The notes under the pieces were generated by a model. That model was not told where the DNA came from. It ran no database searches and saw nothing but the letters and a program-made list of their open reading frames with translations. A stretch of DNA of 64,000 bases from Nosema muscidifuracis (taxonomy: Eukaryota; Microsporidia; Nosematidae), in assembly GCA_028335825.1 (NCBI GenBank), contig JAIOKI010000002.1:558001-622000 (forward strand). Reading direction: 5' to 3'. The position numbers were made by a program, and so were the translations under genes. How positions within the stretch are numbered: position 1 is the first letter of the stretch; each line of letters begins with the position of its first letter. This document shows, in pieces, positions 12,801 through 26,279 of this stretch.

Positions 12801-15640
12801 GATTATCCTATACTTTTAATAGCTCCCGGCACACTTTTATATAATAACGTCTCTTTTTTTCTAGTCGTCCATTACAAAGTTCAACTTCACATGCATCACT
12901 ATTTTATTTTCTTATTTTTTAACTAAAGAAAAAAACATTACCTTTTTATTGTTTATTACACCAAAACTAGTTTTTTTTTCTTTAAAAAAATCTTCATCTT
13001 AAATTTTAAATTTTTTTATTATACTCTCCTGAATAGCTATTTTACAATATCAACTTTTATGTTTTATCTTTTCCTGCTTCTATTGAAGTACATATTTAAT
13101 TTTCGCATAATAACTTCTTCTTAAATTTTATTATGTTCTCTACTCAGCCATTGATATGATGTACTTCTATATTTATTTTCATATGCTTTAGCTCCAATTC
13201 TCCACAAAACAATTTCTTCTAGCCTTTTCCTTCGTTACACATTTGCTTTAAACAGTTTACTATTGATTTCGGATTTATTCTCTGAAATTAAGTTCATATT
13301 CTTTTTGCATGGTAGTAAATAACTACTAGGACTTTTTTAAATTTCTAAATTCAATAAATTATATTCTGCTCTCTCTAGATATATCGTATTATATACAAAT
13401 ATACATCCTTGATACCTTTTTCTTTAATGTATTTGATACTTAACGCATTTCTTTATTCCTAAATAATATTTTTCACGCATCTGTGACACAACTTTTCATA
13501 ATATTTTTATCAATTCTTTACAGGCATTATGACATTTCTTCCCAAATAAAATGCTCAATATATTTTTCTTCTTTCTCCTTAACATGTGCTTTGTACTTTT
13601 CTCAATATACTTTATAATTATTTACTTGATTCTAGCCTGTTTAACATCCTCTATATCTCAATTCTGCTAAGAGTATAGAATGCACCATCTTATCCTATTT
13701 TTTAAATTTAATAGTGAAATCATACTTTCTATCTTATCGACAATATATTTATTTTTTTGTTATTAAATTAAACTTGTTTCTTATTTCTACTAATGCTGTG
13801 TAATCAGTCTCTACTTAAATATCTCTCTTCGTCAACTTAAAATCAAACATTCCAAACCCTAATATACTGCTAACATTTCCTTTTCTGATATTCCATAACG
13901 TACTTCTGTGAATTTCAACTTCTTAAATACATATTGTACATAAAAAAAACTTCATTTTTATTCTTAGAAGCAACACTTCTTTTATGCTAAAATTACTCGC
14001 AATTTTTCTAAATATAAATTCTTTTTCATAGTAAGGTAGTCTTAATTTCATCAAAACTTATTTTATCTTAAATATCTGAACTTTCTGTCAATTTCAACGT
14101 TAGACATGCAAAATCTTTAAATAAATTTCTAAAACGTTCTATAATAGCTAAGAATTTTCTTTATTCTGTCAAACTTTTTAGCTCAAAATACTAAAATCTT
14201 AATTTTTATTATTCTTATCTGTTCTCATTTTTTCCTTTTGTGGAACTACAACAATTTCACTTCTTTCATGATAAACGGTATCTTGAACAGTTCATCTTTA
14301 TTTTATTTTTTAAAACTTCTATAACTAATTAATCATGTTTTATCTTACAACTCACATGAATAACTTGTCGTTTATATAGACCTCAACACCATTATCTTGT
14401 AGATTTTCAAAAATCTTATTCATTATTTTTTTGGTAAGTGTAAGAAATTCTTATATTATATCATCATATTATTCCTTTCAGATACCTACCTACTTTTATC
14501 GAACTCAAGACTATTTTATGTGTGATAAATGACTTCCTTAAAATCCACAACACCAAATACTTTTATATCTCTCTCATGTTAGTTTAACTTATGAAGATCT
14601 TTTTCACTAGATTATTAAACACAATAAAATTACTTATTGCTTTTAACTACATTTAGATTTATGCATTATTCTTTTTTATCTTTCGTTTCTTTCATCAATG
14701 TCTGGTAAATTTTCTGACTCTTCCAAACTACTTTAATACCATCAGGTGTTATTATTTTTGATTTCTCTATATTATAGTAATTTTTTTCCTCACTTTCTTT
14801 ATGCATAAAACAGCTCCACATCTACCTCTTACAATGCCACATTTCCTTTAATAATCTTCATAAAATCAACATTTTCAACTCTAATCTATGCATTTTATTT
14901 AACTTTTCTTACATCTTGCCCTCTGGATCTCCGTAAATACTTGTTAAGTCATGATTTGGCATCGCATTTATGTTTTTTTCATAATAAAGGTTAAAATTAT
15001 AAAACGATTTATATTTCTAAATGTACTTTTTTTTCCATATTTAGATTTTAAAGTAGTATTTTATGATAAATAATTAGTTTTATTAATGGCTGTTGTTGTT
15101 AAAAAAGAAAATTAATCAAACATTCGTTTTTCGAAAGATTCTTATCTATTGTTTTACATATTGATCTTAATTTATCACAATGATGAATTAGTCTAATTAG
15201 TTCTTAGCAACTGTTATTAAGTTATAATATTAAGACTGTCTCACTGAATGATTGTATTTAATATTGATTCAACATATTCTGAGTATTTTTCTGTCTGTTG
15301 CTTAATTAGTTCTATATGCTTATTATGTATTTATATTCTTCATTTGCTTTAAAAATCTTTTTTATGTCTTTTCATATTCTCTATATTGATAGAAAACTTA
15401 TTTTATTTATCTTCGTTACTGTAACCAAGATATTTTTCTCATTATCATATTTTTAGAACATCTATAACACGAAAAAACTGTTTTAAAAGTCCATAAAAAA
15501 CAACTGATGGTTACACAAATAATTTCTCTTATTTGTTTCTACTTCTATTTTCAAATTTTTGCAAATTTAATCTTCAGACGAGTGAATTATTGGTAGAACA
15601 AATAAAATAGAAATCAAATGAAATTTTTTGCTAAATTCAT
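12800..15640 (-). mobile_element. Ty3/gypsy-type LTR retrotransposon fossil 3 (broken)
   Basis: A decayed LTR element read on the minus strand. Reverse transcriptase is clearest at about 14.7-14.3 kb, including the region around the YxDD-type catalytic box; RNase H-like sequence follows to about 13.8 kb and integrase-like sequence lies toward 13.0 kb. The 15.0-15.6 kb part may be gag. It has many breaks and no intact frame, hence old. Boundaries are estimates, as no terminal repeats were established. Confidence 0.55.
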
Positions 15641-17857
15641 TTATTCCCTAATATTGAACAAGATTTCATTCTTTTTTAAAAGTTCCATTATCATTAGAAT
15701 GCTATAGATTTGAGAAAACGTAGTATTCAAATAAAAATTTACATACTATTTATACATTTAAAGGTACTTGTGATCAATTGCAATAAAGCCTTTTAAGAGT
15801 AGATGTGTGCTTTGCAAAGGACTCAAAAATTTCCAAGCCTTTGAAATGCAGGATAATAGATGATTTAATTTATTTTATAAATAATTAAATAAGTATGCAA
15901 TCTGGCTATTTTACGCTTTAATAAACTCGGATTCATTTCAATATTTTTGTTTCACGATATTTATATTTAAAAGTCAATAATAATAAAAAAATATTCTGCA
16001 GAACAAAATTTTTGGGACTTAAATTTTTGTCTTTTCTTCTCGTATTACGCTATATATCATTAAATATTTTAGTTATACTTATCTATTTTAGCACTTCTTA
16101 ACCGGAAGAGATAATCTCGATATATAGTTGGGACTTTTCTCTTACACAGTATAATAGAGATCTATTGTACTTTCATAGAGCATAAATTTATTTGTAACTT
16201 CAACGCTGCGAAATTTGTGAAGATGAATTTCTATAAATAGATACGAGTGAAGTTATAAAAGAATATGTATATTAAAAAATATATTATAAATTCTAGCTCT
16301 ATAAAAAATAATACAATTATTAATACTTTGACATTTTGAATAAAAATACGACGAGTTAAATGTTTTCAGATATTGTTTATGAAATCAATAGAGGTATAAA
16401 TATTATTTTTCTAATTGATTGAGTTAGAGATTCTATTTTTAATTTGATAAAAGCAACATTAAAAGAATAAGCGACAAAATGCCGGATAGAAATAGTAATT
16501 TTAAAAAATAGTCAAAGTCTGTTTAAAAATATAATATAAAAAGAATTCTTAATGACAATAGAATGTAGATGTAAACAAATGTATTTCTATAAAAAAGCTT
16601 ACATTCATTAAGACAATAAAAATTAACAAGAAATGTCAAATTTTCAATATATTATGAATTATATCTTTAGTTTTATCGAATACTTAAAACTCTCTCTACT
16701 AACACATATTTGTTTTTTTTAAAAACGTCTATTATTATATCAGTATGCTTCATAATCGCCAGATAAGTTACCATTGTAGAATACAAGTATAGTATGTAAT
16801 TGCTTTGCATCTAAAGATAATCTTGTTTATATTTTATTTTTTTTATTAAACTCATAATCATAACTATCATAGATAATTTTTGTTTGATATAGTTTATAGC
16901 TACAATAGTAATTTATTTGATATTAATTTTTTTATAAAATCTACTGTAAATATATTGTAAATTGGAAATAAAAAAATAAAACTAATGAAAATTTTGAAAA
17001 ATCTTATTTATAAATAAATTAGTCTTATATATTTTGAGTGTCTTGTTATAAAAAGTGTAAATGTCTAAACTATTTTTAACCTTTCGTATATGTATAAATA
17101 ATTTTTTTACAAAATTTAAATTATTGAATTCTGATTTTTAGTATAGCTAAAGTATAATATAAAGATTTCTTTTTTGAATCCTAAATTTCAATTGACTTAA
17201 TTCACTTTCTTCTGTTAATTGTATCGATATTTAAATAGATATTGTTTTTTCATCACAATATTTTAGTTTCTAGACATTAATTGTAACTTATAATACTCGA
17301 TGTTGTTTCATGCTTTTGTAGCTTCATCTATAGTGTCTTTTGTTTTAATTGGTATAACTTACCAAACATTTATCGAAATTTTTATAACGTATTTTGAATT
17401 ATTGATTTTAGTAATATTAGAATATTTTTCCATTCATAATATTCCACCTTTTTATATATATTAGATATTTTAATTTGTGTCAAAAGTCTCAATAGTCATA
17501 TTTTTCTTTCAATCAAATAAAAACATTAAAAGCTTTGTAAGTATATATCATTTTTCTTTTGATAATTAGAGAGCTTATAAATCACAAAACTTTTGAGTTT
17601 TTGAAATGGAATTTATCAAACATGGATTTATTTGAAATATTACAACATTCTTCCTAAGTAACAATTTAATGAAATTACCTAGATTATGTAATTTACAAAG
17701 TCTATCGCATTATATCAATTATATTTTTGAAAGAGTTTAATTATTTTAAATGTAAATTAAAGAATAATATTTTTATATGTAACTATTTTTTCTTTTAGTC
17801 GCTAAAAGTTCTAGTTATATTTTCTTACAAATTTATAGTTTTGTTTTACCCTCCGAA
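15641..17857. other. AT-rich spacer, nothing recognised
   Basis: About 2.2 kb without any frame, RNA gene or repeat array that I can support. Base composition is like the surrounding spacer DNA. Confidence 0.4.
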
Positions 17858-18184
17858 ATGGAATTCCAAACTATAAAAATATTCCCAAAGTCTTTATTTT
17901 CAATTTCTATTATAAAATACTATGCAAATAAAAGAGAAAATGATCTTCAAAGACTTGAGAAATATATTAAATTAGTATTTTCTAGAATTAAGGAAAGAAT
18001 TTTGAAAAATGAAGTATATGATGAACACACAGGTTTAGTAAATAAAAATTCTATCTTAATGAAAAATATCACAAATATTCAGAATATTTTTCAAAATAAA
18101 AAAAAAACAAATAGTAATTTGATTGAGGTGAGTAATTTTTTTTCATATTCTTTTGTAGCTGAACTTTTTAAACAAACTAAATAA
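17858..18184 (+). CDS. Small hypothetical protein, possible real gene
   Basis: A 108-residue open frame with a basic, helix-rich middle (RLEKYIKLVFSRIKERILKN) and no membrane segment or known motif. The reason to list it is its start: TTTACCCTCCGAAATG has a CCC block 8 bases before ATG, as the housekeeping genes on the right do, and it is the longest plus-strand open frame in the left 29 kb. It has no recognisable relation to the retrotransposon fossils around it. It could be a lineage-specific gene, the start of a decayed one, or chance. I do not recognise a function. Confidence 0.35.
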   Translation: MEFQTIKIFPKSLFSISIIKYYANKRENDLQRLEKYIKLVFSRIKERILKNEVYDEHTGLVNKNSILMKNITNIQNIFQNKKKTNSNLIEVSNFFSYSFVAELFKQTK

Positions 18185-20600
18185 ATTATTTATTTTTTCA
18201 TTTTATCAAAATAATTGTATTTTATAGTCAAAAATGTCAATATATACAAATTATGTAATATTGTATAATATGATTAATTATTTACTTATCTACACAATTC
18301 TATGGTTGTCTATATGAAGTATGTTTGATATATCATGTATTTTATTCTAGTATCCAACAGCTTTATGAATTACTTTATAATAAATTGTTTCATTTTAGAT
18401 ACCTCTTTTAATTGATCGATATCACCTTATCATTAAAATGAATGTTATTATATATGCCTAACTTGATTTCAGAAAATTGTTGAGTCATTAATGATATCGT
18501 ATTTTTTTAAAAAAGGATCTAGTAATAAAGTATAAATAAAATAAAAAGCGTTAGAAAGAGCATACTTTAAACATACAAAATACATAATATTAGTTATGCA
18601 GAAGAGGAAGCTCTCATCATATAATAAATGTTAAAAGATATCTATCATAAAAGATTTAAGATCACATTTCATTAATTAACAAAAATGGAAATTTTTAGTT
18701 GATAAATCAATTTAAAAATATCATACTGTATCAGATGGAGTGTATAAGTAAGTCTTATGTTGTAATATTTTTGACCGTAGTAATCTTTTATTGAGTTATT
18801 TTTTAAAAAACGTCTTCATTAATTAATCGGTGTCAAAACTATTAATAAATGAAAATTTAAAATACAAAATATAAAATTTGCTGTAAGTTAAATAATATTT
18901 TACATGTCGAATTTGTCAAGATAATGTTTAGAATAATTAAATAAAACATAATAATAAAAATTAACTGATGAATTTAGTAATCTAAAAACTAATGTAGGCT
19001 TATGTGTTGACACATCTCATGAATTATCTTTTAATACAAATAAAGTTTTATCGCTATATTGAAATTTTAGGATTTTATTAATAAAAATCGATCAACCTTT
19101 ATTCTTCAAAAGTATATAAACTACAATAAAATGCAGAAAACTCATAAAGCATTAAAATTGATTGAAATAACATGTAAACTTGTTATTATTTTGAACCCGA
19201 ACAGACCAGAACCAGATTTGATAATACTAATTTACGACGAGTGCTTTATTTGTTTTTGTCTTGTATTGATTTCTTATCATTTCATAAATAACCATTTCAT
19301 AGTGTATTAGTATTCTACTGTATTTGCAAAGTATAAGGCTCGAAAATAATATATCTATTCCATGTTTAGCGCTTTTGTTTAAATGATTTTGATTCAATTG
19401 ATCTTTGAACATATCTTCGTGCTTCTGGAGTAATTCTTCTATTTGTTATAGTTTTCATTTTTTCAAATGTTTTAGTTCCTTTTGTTGTTTATACGATCGA
19501 CTAAATTCATTTTTATCTATTTTATGTCTTGAATAATGATTTCAAGATATTTAAAATTTACATATTTTCTAATTATTATTTATCTTGATTCTTTATCTTT
19601 AATTAATGATGAATTTTGAATTCTGGTTAAGTAACGTGATGTAAATCTAATATAGATCAGGTTATATTTGCATTCTAGTACCAAAAGTCGATAGTATAAA
19701 TTTCGGAAATTCTACAACTATAATTCCTTGATTATATTTTATTGTAAATGATTGAGATGTCTAGCCAGTAACTATGTGGCACTTAATTTCTTAACAAAAT
19801 ATTTTGACCATAACGAAAAACTTTTTAATATTATGTATTGAGTTCATAAAATAAATACATCCTGACTTAGTTAATGAAGTTATTTATCATCCGATTTCTC
19901 TGAACATATCTCTTTGTATTAAATCATATTTGTTCGACCTGCTCTTTTTAACATTAACCAATTATCGAAAGAATTCTAAAAATATCCATAAAACTCATAA
20001 AAAAACCACTTTTTATGATAGTAACTTCTTATAATGAATGAATAAACTACTTTATTTGGTAATTTATTTAAGTAGGTACTGTATACTACCTATTCAGCTT
20101 TTTTAATGTAAATTGCTGTTTTTATCTCTTTTGGTCTTCTCAAACAGTAAGACTTTTATGATATCCGAAACTTAGTGATGCATAAAAGAATTTGAATTCA
20201 TAATTTTTTTCTGTAGAAAAGTTCTAATTTCAAGAAATCTGAAAATTTATATCTGTAGAAAGCTTTTGCTCAATTAACATAAAAATTAAAAATTAGACTT
20301 CAATGTAGCTATTATAACTCAAGTATTGCTTTGGTTTATAAGTTAGAGATTATTTATCATTATTTATTCATATCATATCATCTCTAAATTAATAAACTTT
20401 ACTTATCCTTGCTCTGAGCTGATTACCATATCATTTTATAATTATTCCATTATTCATTATAATTTAAAATATGTTTGCCTACAACTTTTACTATGCTTCC
20501 AAACCTTTTATAAATGGCTAACTTTTGTATTTATGTATTTCATTCTTTATCAACATTATGCCACCCATCTTATAGAGCATTGATTTTTCAGCTTTACACT
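18185..20600. other. AT-rich spacer with uncertain element remains
   Basis: No gene supported. On the minus strand around 19.2-19.45 kb a short stretch (RITPEARRYVQRSIE) resembles the helix-turn-helix lead-in of some DNA-transposon proteins, but no catalytic part follows, so no family is named. Confidence 0.35.
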
Positions 20601-22350
20601 TGTCTACTTATACTTTAAATCATTATTAATTCGTATAGTTTTTTATTTTAGTTTTATTCCTTTCCTCTCTTGATTCTTTGGGTGTTATGTCTATACTGGC
20701 AAGCGTACATTATTTATACTGTTATTATATTTGATGTCAATTTTTGTTCTTGCTTGTTAAGTCTTCCAAAATTGTTCAGTTGAATCTTTCTATCTTACCA
20801 TTAGATCTATAGTAATCAAGAGAAATCATATGTTCAATAATTTTGTTTTTTACATTAATCAATTACTTCACTACTATTATTTTCCTTTGCAGAGTCGCTT
20901 AACAGAGTTTTAATTTTAGTTCTAAATTAACGATATTCCTAGTTTTTTCATCTTTAAAACTAGCACAAATTCATATTGTCTAGAATAATTTATTGCAGTT
21001 ATATCATGTTTATATTCATATAGTTCTATAAAATCAAAACCGACCTTTTCTTAACCTCATAAAAATTAATAAAGTGTGATTTATTTACCTTTTTAGGATT
21101 ATATAATTTACATTATACACAATTACTTATTTTTTTTACTAAATTTAGGACTACATTAACATTATTAAATTCTTCGCATTTTATTTTTGAGCTTTTGTAT
21201 ATAATTTTATTGGTAACATTTAAAATATCTTTTTAATTTTAGTCTTAATAACCTTCTCAATTACAGTTATTTCTTCATTTTAGTGCTCATTATGCCGAGA
21301 ATATCTACATGTGTATACTGATATCTATCTTTTTAATCTATTTCGGATTAATACCTAAATAATTTCTACACATCGTTCTATCCGATTCAAATATATTGTA
21401 CCTCTATCATCTAACTTCAGTAAAGCTATGTGTTTAGTAACTGATTTAAATTCTCTTCCTAATAAAAAATATTTCAAATGGTCTATTGCCCATAAACCTT
21501 TAGCATTTCTTTCTGCTAGTCCTCGCTTTCAAGAAGCGAATACAAATGATAGTATTTCTCCATAAAAAGTCTGACACAATAATGCTTTCAATCAGATTTT
21601 CAAGTGTCAGTCTTTAAAATAAAAAAAAATTTAAAGTTTGGTTGTTGCAAAACTGTTTTCCTATAAATATTTTCAAGCAAAATTAAGTACTTTATCTCAT
21701 TCATTAGACTACCTAAATTCTATTTTTGCTGATTAAATTAGTATTGATTCTTGAATAGTAGTATGGTTCTTTATTAATTTTCTATAGTAATTGACAATTC
21801 CTAAATATCGCTTAATTTCATCAAAATTTGTGAGTGTTGGATACTTTTGAATTGATTTATTTTTATATGTACATAAGACTATCAATTTTTCTTGAGTTAA
21901 TTTCTCGAAAATAATTTATTTAACAACATAAATAATTTTCTCTTTGTTAGATGTTATATTTTCCTTAATTCAAGTCATTACCACTTTTCTAGATTCCTAA
22001 TCATGTTATTTCAATATCATCGACATATTCTTCTAAGATATTATCCATGCCTCTTTAAAATATAGATCGTGAGTTCTTGAGTCTCATTAGTATTTTTGTT
22101 CATTTATATAGTTTATTTTTCTAGTGCTGTCTTATGAAAATCTTTCTCGTTTATTTTGATTCAATTAATTTATGTTAACCACTTATTTATATCAGAATAT
22201 AAATCCAACATCATCTCCTGAATATGGTTAATCTCACTTTCATCTCCATCAAGTCTCATTATTATAATTTATTAAATACAAATTATTTTCACATATTTTT
22301 ATTAGTTTTGTCTCATTTACATGCCTAATTTTTTTTTCTTTCATTCTATT
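20600..22350 (-). mobile_element. Ty3/gypsy-type LTR retrotransposon fossil 5 (broken, pol part)
   Basis: Minus-strand remnant with reverse transcriptase including the YVDD catalytic box (about 22.2-21.95 kb), RNase H (about 21.6-21.35 kb) and integrase (about 21.1-20.75 kb, with the C-terminal core pattern of family members). Order fits Ty3/gypsy. No gag was recognised, so it may be a 5'-shortened copy or one interrupted by fossil 4 next to it. Many breaks; old. Confidence 0.6.
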
Positions 22351-25165
22351 CACCAACTTTTCTCTTTTTCGCTACTAAGACTCTATCGCCAAGCCCAAAA
22401 TGGTCTCTTACCTATTATTATTTTTTTCAGATTAATCTTCATATTTAGAATTCTCATTGCTATTCGATTTGCCCCATTTCGATACGTTTATTAAATTTGT
22501 CTATTCCATTCCTTATCTTCCTTCTAATGTATCGACTTTTTGTTTAATTATAGCTTCCTTAATAGTTCTAATTATTCTCTTAATCCTTCTATTACTACTA
22601 TGACCTTTAACAATAACATTTCGATGCATCATCATTCAAACCCATCACTAATAATTTCTTTAGAACTGTCACATATTATTTCTTACGGCATATATTATCC
22701 TTAAATCAATATTTTATTGTTTCTATAATGCTCTAACTGCTTCTTCTATTTATTATCGTACAATACACATATCTTGTATAAAAATCTATTTCCATAAGAA
22801 CATAGTATTTCTATAACACCTATTCTCATTTTCCCCTAATGAAATAATTCGTATAAATTAAACACTACTTATGTTCTTTCTATTATTAAATCGTGAATTA
22901 ACATTCCCGAATTACCTTACTTATGTTCTCTTTTATACCTATTTAATATCATTTACTCCCCAACTCATAAAAGTATCTTTTATTTCCCTATGATTCAATA
23001 TTATGTTTTTATATAAAATCAATTTATCTCTCATTAGACATCTGAAACTATTGCTGTTTTTCAGATAAATATTTTCTTATTTCTTCACCATCTGCATCCT
23101 TGATGTGTTTAAATTCTTAACCTAAAATCCGTTTCCTTGTAACTTCATTTCTTCACCCTTCCCATATTTTACATAAAAATTAAATTCCTGAATTTTCTCT
23201 ATCCAGCGATTAATCATATTATTATTAAATAATATTTTGATCTTATTACATAACGTTTTATGATATGCTTGTAATTCAAATTTTCTAACCCCAATATGTA
23301 TTAAAACTTCATTATTCCCCAAACATTGCCAACATTTCTTTTTCTCAAATACTACATGTTCTCTCTGCACGTGTTAACTTTTACAAGCTCACTGAAACAG
23401 CTCACATTTTTCTTGTTTAAATAATAGAGATAAATTTCCAGTATCCGAAGCATCAATTTCCTATCTAAATTCTTTTACATAATTTAATATCTTTTAACGC
23501 ATTAAACTTGTCTTCTATCTCTTCACTTCATATTCATTTATTCTCTTTTTTCAGATCTCTGGTAAAAATTGTATAATTATCTATAAATTCCCTAAAGCAT
23601 CTTGTAAATCCCGAAAAAAGTATCTCACTTATATTTTCTGGTCTTTTGTATATAACCATCTCATTTTGCTCAATTCTGGAAGCCTTTCTACTTTCTTCAT
23701 TTATATTAGTTTCTATTTTTTACTTTATCTTTTTTGTATTTTTATACATTTTTACTATTAACATTATCATATATATTTTTAAATTTACACAACACTTCCG
23801 CTAACAATTTATTGTGATCTATAATAACTTTTAAGCGTATGACAATGACACCCATATAAAATTATATTTATCGTCATCAGTATAATCTGAAGAGCGTTTT
23901 TGTACTCCATGATTATGCTTTTCCAACCATAAACATTATCATCAAAGTTTTAAATTTATTTACTCTTCAATTTCAATATGATAAAAGCATCATTTATATC
24001 AATTACCATTATAACTCTCTGTTTCTCGTATAATATTGTCAATTCTTAGTTCTCATATGAATCTTTTCTCATCAAGCCATTCAATCCCATCAAATTACTA
24101 CAATTTTTACATCATCGCTAGATTTATCCACTATTTACTAAATCCTTCAAACACACAATAGTTTTTTTCTTCAGACTCTGAGGTACAACTTGATCTTTCA
24201 AAACTATTCTTTTTCTTTTTTAGTTTCTATTATACACTTTTCATCTATAAAGTTTTTTATATTCTCACTCTGTTTCATTTCACAACCTTATGGAAACTTT
24301 TCTACTATTCATTCTATACTCCTTTTCTTTTTTACCCTTTTAGGTTTATGTTCCTTTCACTACAAAAATAGTTATAATTTTTATTTCTATTATTTCTCTA
24401 ATTTTCATCAGTGATGTATATACGTTGGAAACACATCCTATCTATGTGTTCCACTTTCCCGCATACGAAACAATCTCTATTATTATAATAGGTTCTATTT
24501 CAAAATCCTATATTAGTTGTTATTCTCCACCATCTCTTCAAAAAATCTCTCTGCATTAACATCAGTTTCCTCTTCATCTCTGAAATGCTTCTCTTATTTC
24601 TTAATAAAATCATCCAATCATTTACTTTTACCAGGTCTTTACCTATAATTAATCCAACCTGTCCGACTGTTACAATTTCTATTCCTTCTTGCTCGTACTC
24701 TTCTAGTTTTTAATAACATTTTATTAGCCGCTTGTCACCATGCTTTCCTTTGTGCTAGCCATATTAAGCATTTATTTATATGGGTTTATAAATTATTTTA
24801 TCGGTGTTTTGCAATGTATATTTACCAAGGACTGCAAGTTTGTTAAGTCTAATTAAATTTATGATTAGACTACAATATTATCTGGCTTTAAAACTGGTCT
24901 TGCATTATTCAACTATGATGAAGTACTTTGTCTTATTATCTATCGCTTTTTGAGTAACGCTTTGTCTATTATTCTACTATACTTTCATAAGTTTTTACTG
25001 CTTATCTACTCTCATGTTCCTTCTAATGTTTCTAACTTACATTCACATCCTTGAGTTCATATTTCTTTGTTTTTTTGATAGTTCCTCTATTGACACTTCA
25101 ACTGTATCTGATATGTTCATTAGGGAAGTGACTGGTTATACTTTTATTATTCATTTTGTCCTCGT
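22351..25165 (-). mobile_element. Ty3/gypsy-type LTR retrotransposon fossil 4 (broken, gag and pol)
   Basis: The most complete of the five LTR fossils, on the minus strand. Parts in order: gag (about 25.15-24.42 kb) ending in a CX2CX4HX4C zinc knuckle near 24.50-24.44 kb; reverse transcriptase (about 24.1-23.6 kb); RNase H (about 23.6-23.12 kb, with an 82-codon open piece at 23122-23370); and integrase C-terminal core (about 22.9-22.4 kb). The zinc knuckle and RT-RH-IN order place it in Ty3/gypsy. It has many breaks and no whole gene; age old but somewhat less eroded than fossils 1 and 2. Confidence 0.65.
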
Positions 25166-26270
25166 ATATCCGTAGTTTGTTAATTTCTTTTTTGTGCTCT
25201 CTTGTTTTAAAAAAACAAAATATATAAAAAAATATTAAATTATTCAAGTTCTGACAGTATCAATCGCTTTTTCTTCATTTAATTTACATGAGCGATCTTT
25301 TCCTATAATATTAGATATTTCATCTTTTAGGTAAAATGTAAAAATTTTCATCCTTTTTTTAGACCTTCTATAGTTATGAATTTTTTGTTTAGAAAATATC
25401 TCTTTATTTGATTTGTCAAAGTTTGAATCTATCCATTGACAATAACCTCGCCAATTTTTTAGAAATATAGTTTTCTCTAGCATTTGTATAAGATAACACC
25501 GATAATTTTTTATAATTAATATAAATACTGTCGAATTTAAAATATTTATAGAACCATTTATTCTGCCTTCATCTCTGAATTCATTCTATAATCAAAAAGT
25601 AAATATTGTATTTGTAGGTAACCAATCGTTGTGCCCGATCACAAGAGGATACATAATTGGTTATCTTTCGATGAAGCATGATGATTTACGTTATCCTTCT
25701 ATTAATAGTTAATCCAACAATATAATATTTTTATTTAGCAAATTTTTATTTTCAATCAAATTTACTTTTCATTCTTCTTATATTACTTTTTTTGTATCTT
25801 TTCTTTATAATTTTACCTTGAATTTTTTCTTATTATTTTTATCTCCATTCTTTTTGTTGCTATATATAGAAAGTTTAATCTATGATGTATTTTTTACTAA
25901 TATCATTTTCGCAACCTCGAGAATCATGTCTTTCTTTTAGTTTTAATTGTTTTACATATCGCTTAATATACTCAAAAACTCAAGAGTCGATTCTGTTTTC
26001 TTTTGTTTTTGTTCTAAAAATCATTTAGTGTGATTGATTTTTGGATCCTTCCTTTGACAAGATTCATTACTGATGTCTTCCAATTATTTGTTCTTAAATT
26101 TCAAATCATACTTTCTTCTTATCAATTCCTTTACAAGATTCTGAATAAATATTTTATCCAATCTTGATAACATTTCTTTAAATTATCCTTATCATTGATT
26201 TCAATATTCTCCACCATGTTATGATTTATAAGTTATTAATTTAACAAGTATATTTTTATTATATACAGTG
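25166..26270. other. AT-rich region with unexplained minus-strand frames
   Basis: A 79-codon minus-strand frame (25244-25483) and interrupted frames up to 26.2 kb are basic and helix-rich, vaguely gag-like, and lie upstream of fossil 4 on the same strand. They may belong to a longer gag or another dead element. No domain is identifiable. Confidence 0.3.
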
Positions 26271-26279
26271 TATAATGAG

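Noticed and set aside
18100-18150. GTGAGTAA as a possible intron donor in the 108-codon frame
   Set aside because: No branch-point/acceptor pair with a continuing frame was found, and introns are very rare in microsporidia of this type.
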